The translations under genes were made by a program, and so were the position numbers. The notes below the pieces were generated by a model, which worked only from the letters and a program-made list of their open reading frames with translations, searched no databases and was not told the DNA's origin. From Allomyces macrogynus ATCC 38327 (lineage: Eukaryota; Blastocladiomycota; Blastocladiomycetes; Blastocladiales; Blastocladiaceae), in contig GG745343.1 in assembly GCA_000151295.1 (NCBI GenBank), forward strand, positions 321,237 to 385,236: DNA of 64,000 nt. Direction: 5' to 3'. Shown piece after piece: positions 9,636 to 21,246 of the stretch (position 1 is the first letter of the stretch; each line of letters starts with the position of its first letter).

Positions 9636-12600
9636 ATGACCAACAGCCGTCCATTGGAGCAACCAAACGGCGCCGATTCGCTACCGCCGGCGCCCAACGA
9701 CCGCGACCCGGCCATCCTTCTTGGCCCCGTGTTTTCCGCTGCGTTTGCGCATACCGGCACCCTGCTGGACCTGGCCGCATCGGCTATGCACTTGCCCGCT
9801 GAGTGTCCCATCTCGCCGCGCGCGTTTCTTCTCCGCGCGCACGACCCGCGCGAGTACCATGCGCTCATGACCGCTACTGTCGTTGGCCGAGCGCGTGAAG
9901 CACCAAGTCCACCGCGCATCGACGTGCGAATCGATGAGACCAAGCTTGACGCGGTGGATGTGGTGCCAACGCCCGCCGCGTCGGTGGGTAACGGGGCAAG
10001 TTTCCGCGATGTATGGACGAGGTTCTCCACCGGAAACGATAGCGGTTGTGTTGGGAATGGTGGGGCTGATGGTCAATGTGGTACTAGAACTTGGACCGTG
10101 CCGTGGAATGGCTTGTGCGGAGTGGGAGGAGTACTGATGTGCTTGCTTTGGGATTCAAATTGGCAAGATATTTATTCTTTTCGCCTGCTGAGTTTCATGG
10201 GTCTGAATCGGTCCCGCTGATACCTTTCCGATGCGCACAGAACACGGGCAGCCACGACATTGCCGACCGCATGGCCGCCATCGAGACCAAGTACCCCAAC
10301 ACCATCGTGCAGTACTTGGACCGGCCCGAATGGCGCTTGTTACTCAGGCGGTACGCGTCTAGATGAGCTAGTCCTGTCCGTGCTGTTTCACGCCTGACTG
10401 TCATGGACAAATAGGGTCGGCGACGCGTTCATGTTCCACCTCTTGACCAGCACGTCCATTTTTGTCGCGGTTCCAAGCGGTTATTTGCAAGTGACGGGTC
10501 CGTCATTTCCACCTCGACGCCCCTATCGTGTTGCCTGAAATTGGCTCAGACGCCGGGTTGGTCTCCTGCCCACAGGCACGCATTTCGAGGAAGCGGCCAA
10601 GAATTCACGCAAGCGAGCGTCAGAGTCGCCCGCCGCTGAGCCGATCCGCGGCCCCAAGCGGCTCAAGCCAACTGCGATCGTCATTGAGCAATCCGAGTCC
10701 ATGTTTGCGCGGGCACCGGCGTCCAAGCGCGGCCGTGGCAACCCGCTCCACCTGCCAAGAAGTCGTACGTGATTGTGTGCTGTTTCCGGGTGCCTTGCGC
10801 GACACGAACTCATGGCTTGTGAAAGACTCGCTCTTGTCGCCCGACACGAGCGTCGCGTCGCTCCGCGCCGTGTTTCCGACGCAGTTCACGTCCAAGCGCG
10901 GCCCCCGCCGGCTGCGAGCATTTCTCGCGATTTGGAACGCGGCCAAGGCATCGGTTGCATCGCTTACGGACCAGCCTGTGCGTAAACTCCTCAACTCGCA
11001 CTGCCCCGCCGCGGCGCAGACCATGGCGACCCCGCCGCTTGCCCTGGCGGCGCGCGGGCAGCAAGTGTCGGGCTTCTTGCAGGCCATTGTCGACCACGTG
11101 TTCCCCGTCGACCAGACATGGGGGTCCGAGGCCAACCACCACCGCATTGTGCAGGGGATCCGGACGTACGTGCAGCTGCGCATGGAGGAGCGGGTGGACG
11201 TGCACGATTTGATGCAGGGGATCAAGGTATGGTTGGTGTTGCTTGCGGCCGAGCCCCTTTTCGACTGATGTGTTGCGTGTGCGCTAGATCACCCAAATTC
11301 CGTGGCTCGGATCTGGGCCGGGCACAGGCAGCACCGATGAATATGCGATCCGCAAACGCATACTCATGGAGCTGTTGCACTGGCTCTTCCAGTCACTGAT
11401 CGTTCCCCTGATCCGCGTACGGTTGTGGCACTCACCCCACGTCCTGCTTCACCTGCTCACACTCTGTTGACCCACCCTAGTCGCACTTTTTCGTGACCAA
11501 CTCGCAGCCGCACCGGCTCCGCGTCTTCCATTACCGGCACGACGTTTGGTGCCGTCTGACCCGCACCGAAATGAAGCGGCACCTGGCGCACCGGTTTGTC
11601 GAGATTGCGCCGTCGAATGGCGGCGTCACCTACCACCGTCACCGCTTGGTCCCCAAGATCAACGGAACGCGGTTGATCATGAACCAGTCCAAGGCCATCA
11701 TGATTGCGCCGCGCAGCCGGCGCCCGTGGGTGTCGAGATTGCGGTATTGGGAGCAGCGGCAGATACTCAAGGTGGTCGGCCACCGCATCGTACGTTGATG
11801 TACGCGTCCAGTGGACGGGTGGAGAGAGTTTGAGTGCTAACGTGTACTTGGCCGATCTGTAGAACGCGGCCAACAAGGCACCACTGGGGGCCGGCTTGCA
11901 CAAGTTGGCCGACACGCACTTGCACGCGCGCATGGTCGAGTTCATGAAGCGCGCCAAGGAGCAGCCAGAGTACACTTGATATTTTCGGACTCTCACAACG
12001 TCGCAACCGTCGTGCTGATCCACTGTGCTCCGCACCCGACCAGGTCCCACTTGTACGCTGTCAAGGTCGACATCGAGTCGGCATTCGACAGCATTGTCCC
12101 GGCCAAGCTTGTTGGCTTGGTGGAAAACCTGCTCCACGACGTGCGTCCTTTTCTCTTACTCGATCCTCGGCGGATGTGCACTCTCTGAGCCGGGTCCTTG
12201 CTCACCAACGTTCTATTTGCAGGACGAGTACGTGATCCAAAGCTACACGGCGACGCGACCTGACGGCACCGCCAAATCTGTCGAGACCATTTATCCCCGA
12301 GGTCCTTTCTTTTCATTGTGGCTGTTTTCACGAATCGCGTCGTTCTGATTCCACATCGCAATCGTCCAGGTCAAGTGCCCAAGTTTCACCGTCAACTTCG
12401 CCAAGGCGATCTGGCCCCACCGCCGCACGGCGCGGCCGCGATTTACGTCGACAACGTGCAGTACCCGTCTGTCGCGCGCGACAAGGTCGTGCAAACAGTC
12501 ACGAGCATCGCAGCCGACAGCGTGATCCGCGGTCCGTCGGGCAAGTACTACCAACAGCTGTCGGGGATTCCGCAGGGCGGCGTGCTCTCGCCCATGCTTT

Positions 12601-13949
12601 GCAAGTACGTTGGTTGCTGGTGGATGATGTAGGGAGGTGGAGAGGCGAGTGACTGGCGCGTGGATGTAGCCTGTTTTATGGCGACATGGAGCAGCGGCAT
12701 TTGCGGTTTGTGGATACCGACGAGTCGGTGCGTGTTGTTCCCGTTTCTCTGAACCGTTTGCTGCCAGCGCTGGAACCAGAGCTGACGCGTTGACTGATAG
12801 CTCCTGTTGCGTTTCGTCGACGATTTTCTGCTCCTGACCAGCAACGAGACGGTCGTGCGCCGGTTTTACGCGACAATGCGGCAGGGGATCGCCGAGTACG
12901 GGTGCCGCGTCGGAGCCGACAAGTCGGTCACGAATTTACGCGACGTCAAGGACGCGGGACTAGTGGCGGACGGTACGGCTCGCGAGAGCGGTTTGGAGTG
13001 GCGTCGAGCTTGACTGACACGGATTTGCCGTAGCACTTGTCTGGTGCGGGCTTCTGATCGACACCACAACCAAGGAAATTTGGAACAGTTACGAGAAATA
13101 CTATGACCACAGTCTGCATTTCCATTCTCCACGATACAGCGAGCGCATGGATACTGATCGTTCGGCCCTCGTCATAGTCATCTCCGACGCACTCCACGTC
13201 AAGACGCGCAAACCGTTGGCGGATTTCGACGAGCAGATTGCCAGGTGCGTCCTGATTCGCGTTCACTCACGTCCTGACTGCTCACCATGCTCAAACCGCC
13301 ATGTCCACGCTGTCCTCCGCGTTCCGCAGATTCTACCGGTCCAAGTTCCACGCGCTCCTGTTCGACCTGACCATCAACCGCACCTCGACCGTGCTGGGCA
13401 ACGCCTACCAGCTCGCCATTTTCGCGGCCATCAAGACTCTCGCACACCTGATCCAGCTGAGTTTGCGCGGCGTGCACGCGCGCCCCGTCGTCGTCCTCCG
13501 TACGTCCCTTTCCACCCTTTCCGTCCACCCTTTCCACGCCGCTCACATTCGTGCCACAGGCGCGATCCGCGCATTTGCCGCGTCGCTCGCGACACGGCTC
13601 ATCCGGATGCTCGCGCCGACCACGACGGCCGTACAGCGCGCGTATTTCCGCGCCAAGGCGCTCGCGCTGCAATGGTACGCCCTCTCCACCTCTCCACTGC
13701 CATCAATGCGTGAATCTGACAAGCTGATGTAGGCTCGCGCTCGACGCCTTCGCGCGCGTCCTTTCGCGCCGCCGGGAATGGGCGCCGGTCGTCGAGCGAC
13801 TGCGCGCCGCACAGCGACGCGTCGCGCGACGTGTCCCAACGAGTCCGGGCGGCGTCAAAGCCGTCAGTCCGCTGGATCGCGCGGTTGCTGTGGACCCGCG
13901 GCACAACGAGATGCTGGCACGGATCCGCGTTCATGAGCGGAGTGCGTGA
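9636..13949 (+). CDS. TERT: Telomerase reverse transcriptase, 18 exons
   Basis: Catalytic subunit of telomerase, which copies the RNA template onto chromosome ends in the nucleus. My model is join(9636-10010, 10088-10162, 10241-10350, 10415-10527, 10576-10764, 10826-11226, 11288-11416, 11481-11789, 11863-11969, 12044-12140, 12223-12301, 12370-12604, 12670-12727, 12801-12972, 13034-13244, 13330-13499, 13560-13674, 13733-13949): 1053 aa and in frame throughout. The TEN domain has DVLALGFKL, then RRVGDAFMFHLLTSTSIF. The RNA-binding domain has LMQGIKITQIPWLG and the T motif ELLHWLFQSLIVPLIR. The RT domain has motif 1 HRLVPKINGTR, motif A VKVDIESAFDSI, motif B' GIPQGGVLSPMLC, motif C LLRFVDDFLLL, motif D CRVGADKSVTN and motif E WCGLLIDTTT. 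Catalytic Asp residues are present in A and C. A C-terminal extension follows (SKFHALLFDLTINRTSTV). Intron 10163-10240 appears to be GC-AG. Length is normal for TERT. Confidence 0.93.
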
Positions 13950-14065
13950 CGGTGGGCAATGGATCGTGTATAATGTATTTATGAAGCATGTGTGCCGCCG
14001 TAGACCCCCAAAACGGATGCAAAAGCAATATCGCAAACAAACAAAAAAGGATCAAGCGAGCCGCG

Positions 14066-15697
14066 CTACACAACCACCGCCGCGACCACCGCGACCGCCG
14101 CCACCACTCCAACGGCAACGCCACTACCCACCTGCGCCGCCACCGCGCCGCTCTTCCCCGGCGCGTCCGTCTCCGCAGCCCCCGCCGCGTCGGCATTCAC
14201 CGTCTTGGGCGCATCGTCGGCCAACGACGCGGCCGCGTCCGTCAACAACTTCTCAACCGCGCCGAGATCAATATTCTGCACGTCGCTGAGCGACGGGAGG
14301 GACTGGCCGTCGACGAGCCGTTTGCCCGCCCACCGCTGCGCGACGCGCACGTGCGACATGACCGCGTCGAGACGCGCGCGCGGGAACTGGAAGGACGCGA
14401 GGAAGTCGTCCGAGAAGGCGCCGAGGTCCGGAATGCGCGTCAGGCCGTGCAGCCAGTCGGGGGGAGACGGGCGGGAGGTTGGGGCGGGGGTCGAGGTGGA
14501 GGTGGATGAGGAGGTGGTGGAGATGGTGGATTTGGTGTCGGTGCTGGTCTTGGTCGCGACGGTAGTGGTCCCGGACGATGACGATGCCGTGGTGGACGTG
14601 GTCGTGTTGGTCGACGGGGTGCCAGCGCCCGGGTCGGTGTAGACGTAGCAGAGACTGGAAGACGAGTTTGGGGTCAGTCAAACGCCAAAACGGGACACGG
14701 ATAGGCGAACCGTGTCGTACGTCTTCTGGTAATCGAGCAGGTCGTTGGCGACAAACCCGTTCACGTCCTCGGTCTTGCTCACGGGCTGGCTGTTGTGCTT
14801 GCCGTCGTACATGGCCGCGTTGGCCGCCGACTGCGCCTGCCACTTGGCCCAGAACCAGTCGACGCCCGCGTGGTGCATCTGGAGCGTCGATTCGAGCGTT
14901 AGCATACCGTCGCAAGCATCCGCACATCAAACCACCAACAAACGCACCCAGAACAGCGGATCCCACGGCGACTTGAGCAAATTAGCCATATCCCCACCCA
15001 CCCCATTATGCACCGCCGCATGACTACCATACTCGACATACGTCGAGAACGCCGAATACGAATTGCGCGACGCGCGCGTCAAAATCGCCTGCACGGGCTC
15101 GACGATCCAGGCGCCCTGCTGCAACGCGCGCGAGACGCACTTGCCATCATCGTCATGCACAAAGCCCGCAAACGCGCCGTCGAGGCACCCGTTGCTCGAC
15201 CCGAAGTACTTGGCCGTAAACACTGCCGACTTGCCTGGCTCCGCAGCATCGAGCGTCGACGCCCAGTACGGTAAACCCGCGACCTTGTTCTCCGCGGCCG
15301 CGAGGAACTCGGCCTCGAACATAGCGAGCATCGCGCGGTGCCAAATTAAAAAGTGTGGCGAGTTGTGCGCGACGGCGGAATTGTCGCGGTGCATGTTGAC
15401 GTAGTGCGCGATCCGCCCGGTCTTGTAGAGCGTGACAAAAGCTTTCTTGACAGCGTCGAGCTCGGGCGTGGTCAGGTCGCGCAGTTCCTTGCGCGTGCGC
15501 ACGCCCTTGGTGCAGAGGGTCGCGGCAATGGACTTGCTGCTCGTTGTGGCCGCAGGGGTCGTGGCGGACTTGGCGGCAGCCGTGGTAGTCGTGCCGGCGG
15601 CATCGACGTGGTTCCCGGCCGCAAGGACAAGCAGGACGGCAGCGATGACGGCGGCGAAAAGTGGCCCGCGTAAGCGGCGAGCGGCAGCAGTGGCCAT
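14066..15697 (-). CDS. Tyrosinase / polyphenol oxidase with Ser/Thr linker and hydrophobic C-terminus
   Basis: Exons on the minus strand are 15697-14948, 14878-14721 and 14654-14066 (498 aa, in frame). A signal peptide or anchor lies at the N-terminus (LFAAVIAAVLLVLAAGNHVDA). The CuA site reads VNMHRDNS...AHNSPHFLIWHRAML and the CuB site reads HAAVHNGVGGDMA...SPWDPLFWMHHAGVDWFW; the second intron-exon joint restores FW-MHH exactly. So the di-copper centre that oxidises phenols to quinones (melanin synthesis) looks complete. After LCYVYTDPG come ~45 Ser/Thr-rich residues, a further ~120-residue segment and a C-terminal Ala/Val stretch (GVAVGVVAAVAVVAAVVV), which suggests a GPI-anchor signal or membrane tail. 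Tyrosinases are more often soluble or C-terminally processed, so the tail is unusual. Confidence 0.9.
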
Positions 15698-15855
15698 GCT
15701 GGAGTCGAGTCGTGCGCACGGGTGGTGCGCGCGCGGTCTGAGAGTCGAGGCAAAGAGCTAGGAGCAAGTACTCCCCGACAGTCGGTCGTGGGCACGAGCG
15801 AGACGGTGCAAGTTGCAAAATGAAGCCAGGGAGTCGGGAGAGGGTGGCCGTGCCC

Positions 15856-15862
15856 ATTTATC
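15856..15862 (-). promoter_or_regulatory. Possible TATA element of the tyrosinase gene
   Basis: GATAAAT on the minus strand, ~160 nt upstream of the tyrosinase ATG. It is a weak match and the leader would be long. Confidence 0.3.
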
Positions 15863-16590
15863 GAAGAGCAGGAGGGCACGCTCGACCGGCATTGCGCCCA
15901 CAGCGGGCAGCCGGAGCAGCCGGTGAGTGCAATCGCTTCGCCAGTGACATGTATGGTGGGTGGGCGCGCGTGGGAAGCGGGGTCAGCGGCGCCGATGCGG
16001 GGGTGGGTGGACTGGCCGGCTGCGCAATTACGCCGTGGCGAGAAATCATGAAGCGGCGTTCATGGTCGCGCCCATGGCTGGTTGATACTTTGAAGCCCAG
16101 GGCGTCAGCCAAATGCGCGCACAGGAAGCGCGATTTTCATCGCGTGCGCAGGGCGAGAAAGAGCACGCCTCCAGCGCTCGTGCTTTCGGGAACGTTTCGT
16201 GTGGTTGGCAGCACACGAGGCAGAGAGAGCACTGTTAAGTCGGCCGGCTGCACCGAGCTACGGTCCAGGAACGGCTGCGCGCGTGGGTGTTGTGGTCGAT
16301 GGTCGCCGCCAGGGTGGTTGCGTCGCGCACGAGGGGGACGGCCGGCAGGTCATCCGGCCGCGACGCGGTCATGTGCAGTCCCGTGCCAGGTTGCTACACG
16401 CCTTGCCGTGCTGCTCCCTTCCGCGCCATCGCCGCCTTTGCTGCCCCAGCACGCGAGCGACCGATTCTTGCCGTCGTTTGCCCTGGCGCGCCCGCACGAC
16501 ACCCGCGCAAACGACCGACCCACGACCGCGTGCGCGCCGAGCAGGACACGTCCCGACGCCGATAAATACAGTCGACCGACCGCGCCGGAC
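15863..16590. other. Intergenic region between divergent genes
   Basis: Shared upstream region of the tyrosinase (minus) and the CRAL-TRIO gene (plus). The frame open through 15820-16590 has no recognisable content before the ATG at 16591. An ATAAATA at 16562-16568 lies 23 nt before that ATG and may act as its TATA element. Confidence 0.4.
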
Positions 16591-17863
16591 ATGATGGCCG
16601 CGACGACAACACCAACCAGCGCGTACTCTGGGTCAGGCCCGGCACTGTGCGTCGTGCACCACCCGGCAACGACGCCACCCGCCGCGATTCTCGACCCGGT
16701 TGCGCAGCTCGACAATGTGCAGCGCGCGGCGCTCGATGCCGTGGCCATCCTGATCTCGGCCGATCCGTCATGGACACCTGCACAGCGTGCGTGGGCTGAC
16801 CATGCGTGCATCCTGCGCTACCTGTCCGTACCGTCTGCTGTTCCTGGATTGATCGTATCAGCGGCTGATGGTGCTCGTGTCTTGTAGCCGCGCGACGCAA
16901 GAAAACGGCGTGTTCCAGCCCATGCAAGCGCACGCGTCGCTCGTCGCGACCCTGCGCTGGCGCACGGAATTCGGCGTTGACCAGCTGCTCCCGTCCGACC
17001 CCGCCCTCCGTGCCGAAGGCGCGACCGGCAAGCAAATGGTGCACGGCCGCACGCGCGGCGGGCACCCGATCCTGTTCCTGCGTCCGCGACACGAAAACTC
17101 GCGCGACGAGGACGCGCAGCTGCGGTACTGCGTGTTCAACTTGGAACTTGTCATTCGCGCGATGCCTGCGGGCGTCGAGAAGCTGGCAATCGTGATCGAT
17201 TTCGCGGGCATGGCCATGAGCAAGAACCCGTCGCTGAGCATGTCGCGGCGGTTCGCGACCATCTTGCAGGCACATTACCCGGAACGGCTGTTCAAGGCGT
17301 TCATGGTCCAGCCGCCGTGGTTCTTTGCGGCCGCGTGGAAGTTGGTGCAGCCATTCATTCACCCGGTGACGCGCGCGAAGGTCGTATTCGTCACGGGGGA
17401 TACGGTCGCGACGCCGCTCGCGTCGCGCGCCGCGTCACCCGACCGCGCGGGGGTCATTGCGAATGGGGTCGACGAGGACGTCTCGCTCGGCGACGAGACG
17501 CCGTCCCCGGCGCCGTCCCGTGGCGGGTGGTCGTTTGGCGGCTTGTTCGGCCGCGGCCGGTCGCGCAGTAACACGGCCTCGTCGTCGATCTCGGTCGCGT
17601 CGTCGACCGGCAGTATTCCGACGCCACCGACGGCCCCCGCACCGCCGGGAGGCGCGACGAACGCCGATGGGACGATGCAGGCGGGCGCCGACGCGCTGAT
17701 TGCCGAGATGGACCTGAACTTTTTGCCGCGAGAGTATGGCGGCCGCGCGGAGGTCGAGTGGGACGCAGACGCGTATTGGCGTGAGGTCGAGGCGCTGTGG
17801 CGGGTGACGGATGCCGAGTGGGTGGAGAAGGTGCAGGAGGTGGAAAAGAAGGGCGGATATTGA
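16591..17863 (+). CDS. CRAL-TRIO (Sec14-like) lipid-binding protein
   Basis: Exons are 16591-16832 and 16888-17863 (405 aa). The 55-nt intron (GTCTGC...TTGTAG) is chosen because it links the N-terminal helix ending DHACILRYLS to RATQENGVFQPMQAHASL, which leads into LVATLRWR, the usual CRAL-TRIO-N to core junction. A donor at 16828 with a 34-nt intron is a less likely alternative. The core has KLAIVIDFAGMAMSKNPS, FATILQAHYPERLFKAFMVQPPWFF and PVTRAKVVFVTGD, the phospholipid-exchange fold. The next ~100 residues are Ser/Pro/Gly-rich. Such proteins move or sense phosphatidylinositol or other lipids at membranes. No transmembrane segment or signal peptide is present. Confidence 0.85.
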
Positions 17864-18092
17864 TGTGGTTTTTGCTCTTTGGTTTTTCGGGTGGGAGGCG
17901 GGGTATATATATCGAGAGGCCAACACAGGAGCCATCGTGCACCGCGTCTGGTTGGAAAGCAAACGGTATCAATTTGTATTCGGCCGCTGTCACTCGTCAG
18001 CGCGGCGCTCGCTCATTACTCTCCACCTGCTCTTCCTGCCCAAGCACGCCGCCGTCCTTGTCGTCCACGAGGTCCGACGGGCTCGCGCAAAT

Positions 18093-18819
18093 CTACAGGC
18101 GCACCTTGTCCATGACGGCCTCGTAGGCAATCTACGCGGGCGGGGCGAGTCCAGCGTCAGCATCGAACTCGGCGCGAATCGATCCCCAAGCAACGCGCCG
18201 CACCTCGGATAAGTCGGTCGCCTGGACCTCGGTCGCGACGCCGACCAGCTTTTTGCGAATCGCGTCCTTAGACCCGGCGTAGATCATCTTGGCGCGCACA
18301 GGCGCGGTGTCGGGTGCCCTACCGACGCACCCACCTCACATCAGTCACCAGAACCCGATGACACGACACCAAATTGCAGCACGTACCAGGTCACAAACAC
18401 AATCTTGTTGCGCAGCCCGCCCTCCGGGTGCTCAAACTCGAGGTCGTAGACGGCGTACCGGCAATCGGCCGCGGGCAGCGCCTCCACAAACTCGGCATAG
18501 TTGGCCGTCGCTGACGTCTTTTCGACGACAATTTCCGAGTTGTTCTTGTCGAGCTTGTAGACAATGTACTTGAACTTTTTGCCGAGCTTCAGTTCCTGGT
18601 ACACCGTCATGCATTCGTCGCGCACTTGGACGCCGGTCGACTAGCGTGTGGGAGGCGACGGGGTGAATGCGCGGGCTCGAGCGGGTCGGTTGGCGGATCG
18701 CGGGCGGCGACGGCGCGCGTGCCGATCGATGTCGGGGGTGCCTATCGCAGCGTCGCGGTGGGTGCAACGGTGGAGCGTGCTGGGCATTGTCGTCGTCGTG
18801 TCGTGTCGCGACATACCAT
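18093..18819 (-). CDS. COF1: Cofilin / actin-depolymerising factor
   Basis: Minus-strand exons are 18819-18817 (ATG only), 18640-18387, 18318-18204 and 18131-18093, giving 136 aa, the normal ADF/cofilin length. The protein begins [21 protein letters not shown], continues [36 protein letters not shown] and [18 protein letters not shown], and ends [14 protein letters not shown]. It binds and severs actin filaments; the N-terminal region, the long helix around [15 protein letters not shown] and the C-terminal tail supply the G/F-actin surfaces. The start codon forms an exon by itself, followed by GTATGT and a 176-nt intron. Reading the last intron (18132-18203) as coding gives a wrong tail that stops early. 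Confidence 0.95.
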
Positions 18820-19736
18820 GGTGGAAAGCTTGGTGATGGGGTTGAACGAACGGTTGCCGCGGGTTGGGAAGCACTGGCGAGCGTGCTACAGTCGGAACGG
18901 GATCCTGGACGGGGAGGGAGCCTGCCCCTTTTCAATGGACACGGTGCGTGCGTGCGCGGTCCGAATTTTCGGTGTGCGGAGGTTGCGCGGGGGCCGTCAG
19001 CGGGGTCGATGGTTGTTCCCAGCGCGAGAGCCCCGCGACGCGCCGAGGAGCACACAAGTGGCGGCAGGCGACCGTGGGACGCGAGACGTGTGATGCGGTG
19101 ATCAGCGAGTTACGCCCGGTTCCGCCATGTTTCGCTGATTTGGTCGGTGGAGTTGTTTCTCGTGTCCTTTTCGCAGATTTGGCGCGCTTTGGGTCGTGCT
19201 GAACAACAATAAAAGGCTGCGGAGCGCTGTTCATGCTCGAGACCAGCGCGATGGATTCGAAAGCGGGGAAGCGGCCGCTGCTGCTTGGCGCGGCATTGCG
19301 CTGTGTTGATCAGACCCGCTGATCGTTGACCTGGACGAGCACCAACCGACAAACTGACATTCGCCTGCGTTTGGAGGGTGGAAATCAAGCGAACCGTGTC
19401 GAGCAGTGCGGTGCAAATCGTGGCCTCGCCGTGGTCGGTCACGAACCCGTGCGAATCCACGTTCGGATACTGATCAGGTCGCACCGCCCTGACGCACTCG
19501 GACGGCCCGTGCAAATCTGACCGCACGCGGACCGCGTGCGCGATTGTGTAGCACCAAGTCTCGCTCCACATCGTGTTGACCTCGCGCTCGACGTGCACAG
19601 CGTCGCAGTCGGTCCAGGAGGGAAGGAACAACAAATCGGTAGGGTAACTGATCGTCATAGATACACGGGGCCTCAGCTATAGCGTGGTTCCGTGCACGCA
19701 CTCACGCGACCAACGCGACCACTCTCGCGTGTAGAA
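18820..19736. other. Intergenic: cofilin promoter and DPM3 3' flank
   Basis: No gene can be supported. A minus-strand frame (19110-19658) is open for 182 codons, but it has no recognisable motif or domain. Confidence 0.4.
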
Positions 19737-20085
19737 TCAATCGACTGTGACCTTGAGCCGGCGCAGGTCGGCCTTGGCCTGCTGGATTTCCTATTGACGC
19801 GAATCACACACACGTCAACCACCACCCTCTCGTCAAGCAGGCATCAATCAGCACGTCGCGCACCTGCAGCAGTTCTTGGTGTGCCTCTGGGCAATCGCCA
19901 AACGTGACAAGGCTCCATCCAATCGACGCGAGCGAGTACGCGCCAAACGAGACAATGATCCAGAGTGGCAACGCCGGCACGAACTCCATGGCGATCTCGG
20001 GCACGGGCACGTAGCCGAGCAGCGTCGCGAGCCAGGCGGCCAGGAACACGAACGCGGTCGCGAGGAAGCGCGTGAGTTTGGACAT
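19737..20085 (-). CDS. DPM3: Dolichol-phosphate mannosyltransferase subunit 3
   Basis: Minus-strand exons are 20085-19864 and 19790-19737 (91 aa, the usual size). Two transmembrane helices are visible: FLATAFVFLAAWLATLLGYV and LPLWIIVSFGAYSLASIGW, followed by FGDCPEAHQELLQ and, after the 73-nt intron, EIQQAKADLRRLKVTVD. DPM3 sits in the ER membrane and its C-terminal coiled tail holds the catalytic subunit DPM1, which makes dolichol-P-mannose for N- and O-glycosylation and GPI anchors. The FGDCPEA motif and intron joint make this call firm. DPM1 and DPM2 are not in this window. Confidence 0.93.
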
Positions 20086-20482
20086 AGTGTTGTTGGGTTT
20101 GGTCGCTGGAGGGGCGGGTCAGGTCGGGTCGCGGTGGACGGTGCTGCTGGTCGCGTGTTGTGTCGATTCGTGTGGAGTCGTTGAACGCGGTGTGTGTGTT
20201 GAACTGCGCGTCGTGGTGGGTCGCGGATTGGAATGGATATGGATTCGGCCCAGGCTGGTTGTGGCGAATGGCGTTGACGTGGCCCGGCAACAGGACATGT
20301 GACTCGGCCTGACACTCGCGCAAAACCTGCCGCGCTCCATCCTCGACTCGGCAAGAAACCATCACGAGCGAACGACAGGACGAGCGCGTGGAACACCAAG
20401 CACAAGCACTGACCGGCCGCACCCAACACTGTGCAAGCCCACCACCCGACGAGCCCATTTTTGAACCCTCCAACCCACCAAA
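20086..20482. other. Bidirectional promoter region
   Basis: About 400 bp between the DPM3 start (minus) and the next plus-strand start. No TATA box is evident on either side, which is common for housekeeping pairs. Confidence 0.4.
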
Positions 20483-21203
20483 ATGGCCGACGTTACCTCC
20501 CGGCTGCGCGCCATGCCCGTCCCGGCGCCGACCGATTCCTTTATTGCGCCCACCTCCGACATTGATGCCGTGCAAGTCTACCGCCTTCGCCTGCCGCCGG
20601 GGATCCCGCGTACCGTCCTGCAGGGCGTGACGTGCCATATCGTGCCGGGCAAAGTGGGCCGCGTCAAGCTCAACAATGGCACGATTTTGGTGATTGGGCC
20701 CTCGGGTAACGCGCACGTCGAGCCCGAGACGGCGCTGTTGCCGGTGCCTGAGGACAATGTATACAAGAGTGCGTTGATGCATGGTCCGTCGTGATGGTGT
20801 GGCGGCCGGACCTGATCATTGAAGCGAAACACAAATAGGCCACGCGATCAGCGTCAGCATGGTGGCCGTGCAGCCCGAGCAGCGCACGACCGACGCGATC
20901 CTCGCGCACAACGGCGCCGCGATCCTGAACGCGCCGTACGTGCCGCGCGCGCAGCCCGAGATGCCGCACCGCAAGGCGTTTGAGGCCTTTTCTGCACACT
21001 CGCCACAGCTCGAGGCCGAGAGGCTTGGTGGAGGCAGCAGCATGGACGTGGACGCGCTGCCCGTGGCGGCGCCGGCAGCAGGCAAGAAGAGCAAGAAGCG
21101 CAAGTCGGCGCTGACGGCGGGCGACGTGGAGATGAGCGAGGCGGGCGCGGCGGTGGTCGAGGATAAGCCCAAGAAGAAGAAGAAGAGCAAGAGCAAGGCG
21201 TAG
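20483..21203 (+). CDS. Lys-rich-tailed nuclear protein, possible RNA polymerase I subunit RPA34-like
   Basis: Exons are 20483-20783 and 20839-21203 (221 aa), joined across a 55-nt intron so that MHG-HAISVSM continues. The first ~110 residues look like a small beta-rich domain (AVQVYRLRLPPGIPRTVLQG, GRVKLNNGTILVIGPSG). The C-terminus is an acidic/basic tail with KKSKKRKS and a final KKKKKSKSKA. This order, a compact domain starting with a V/L-W/Y-L-x-x-P strand and then a Lys-rich tail, resembles RPA34.5/PAF49 of RNA polymerase I. The identity is weak and rests on general pattern. A 20-nt T run follows in the 3' flank. Confidence 0.5.
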
Positions 21204-21226
21204 ATCAATGGAGTGGACCTCTTTTC

Positions 21227-21246
21227 TTTTTTTTTTTTTTTTTTTT
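21227..21246. repeat. T20 homopolymer
   Basis: Twenty consecutive T on the + strand, 24 nt after the stop of the preceding gene, in an otherwise GC-rich setting. Confidence 0.9.

Noticed and set aside
19110..19658. 182-codon minus-strand frame between cofilin and DPM3
   Set aside because: Open but without recognisable domain, repeat or promoter; not enough to call a gene.
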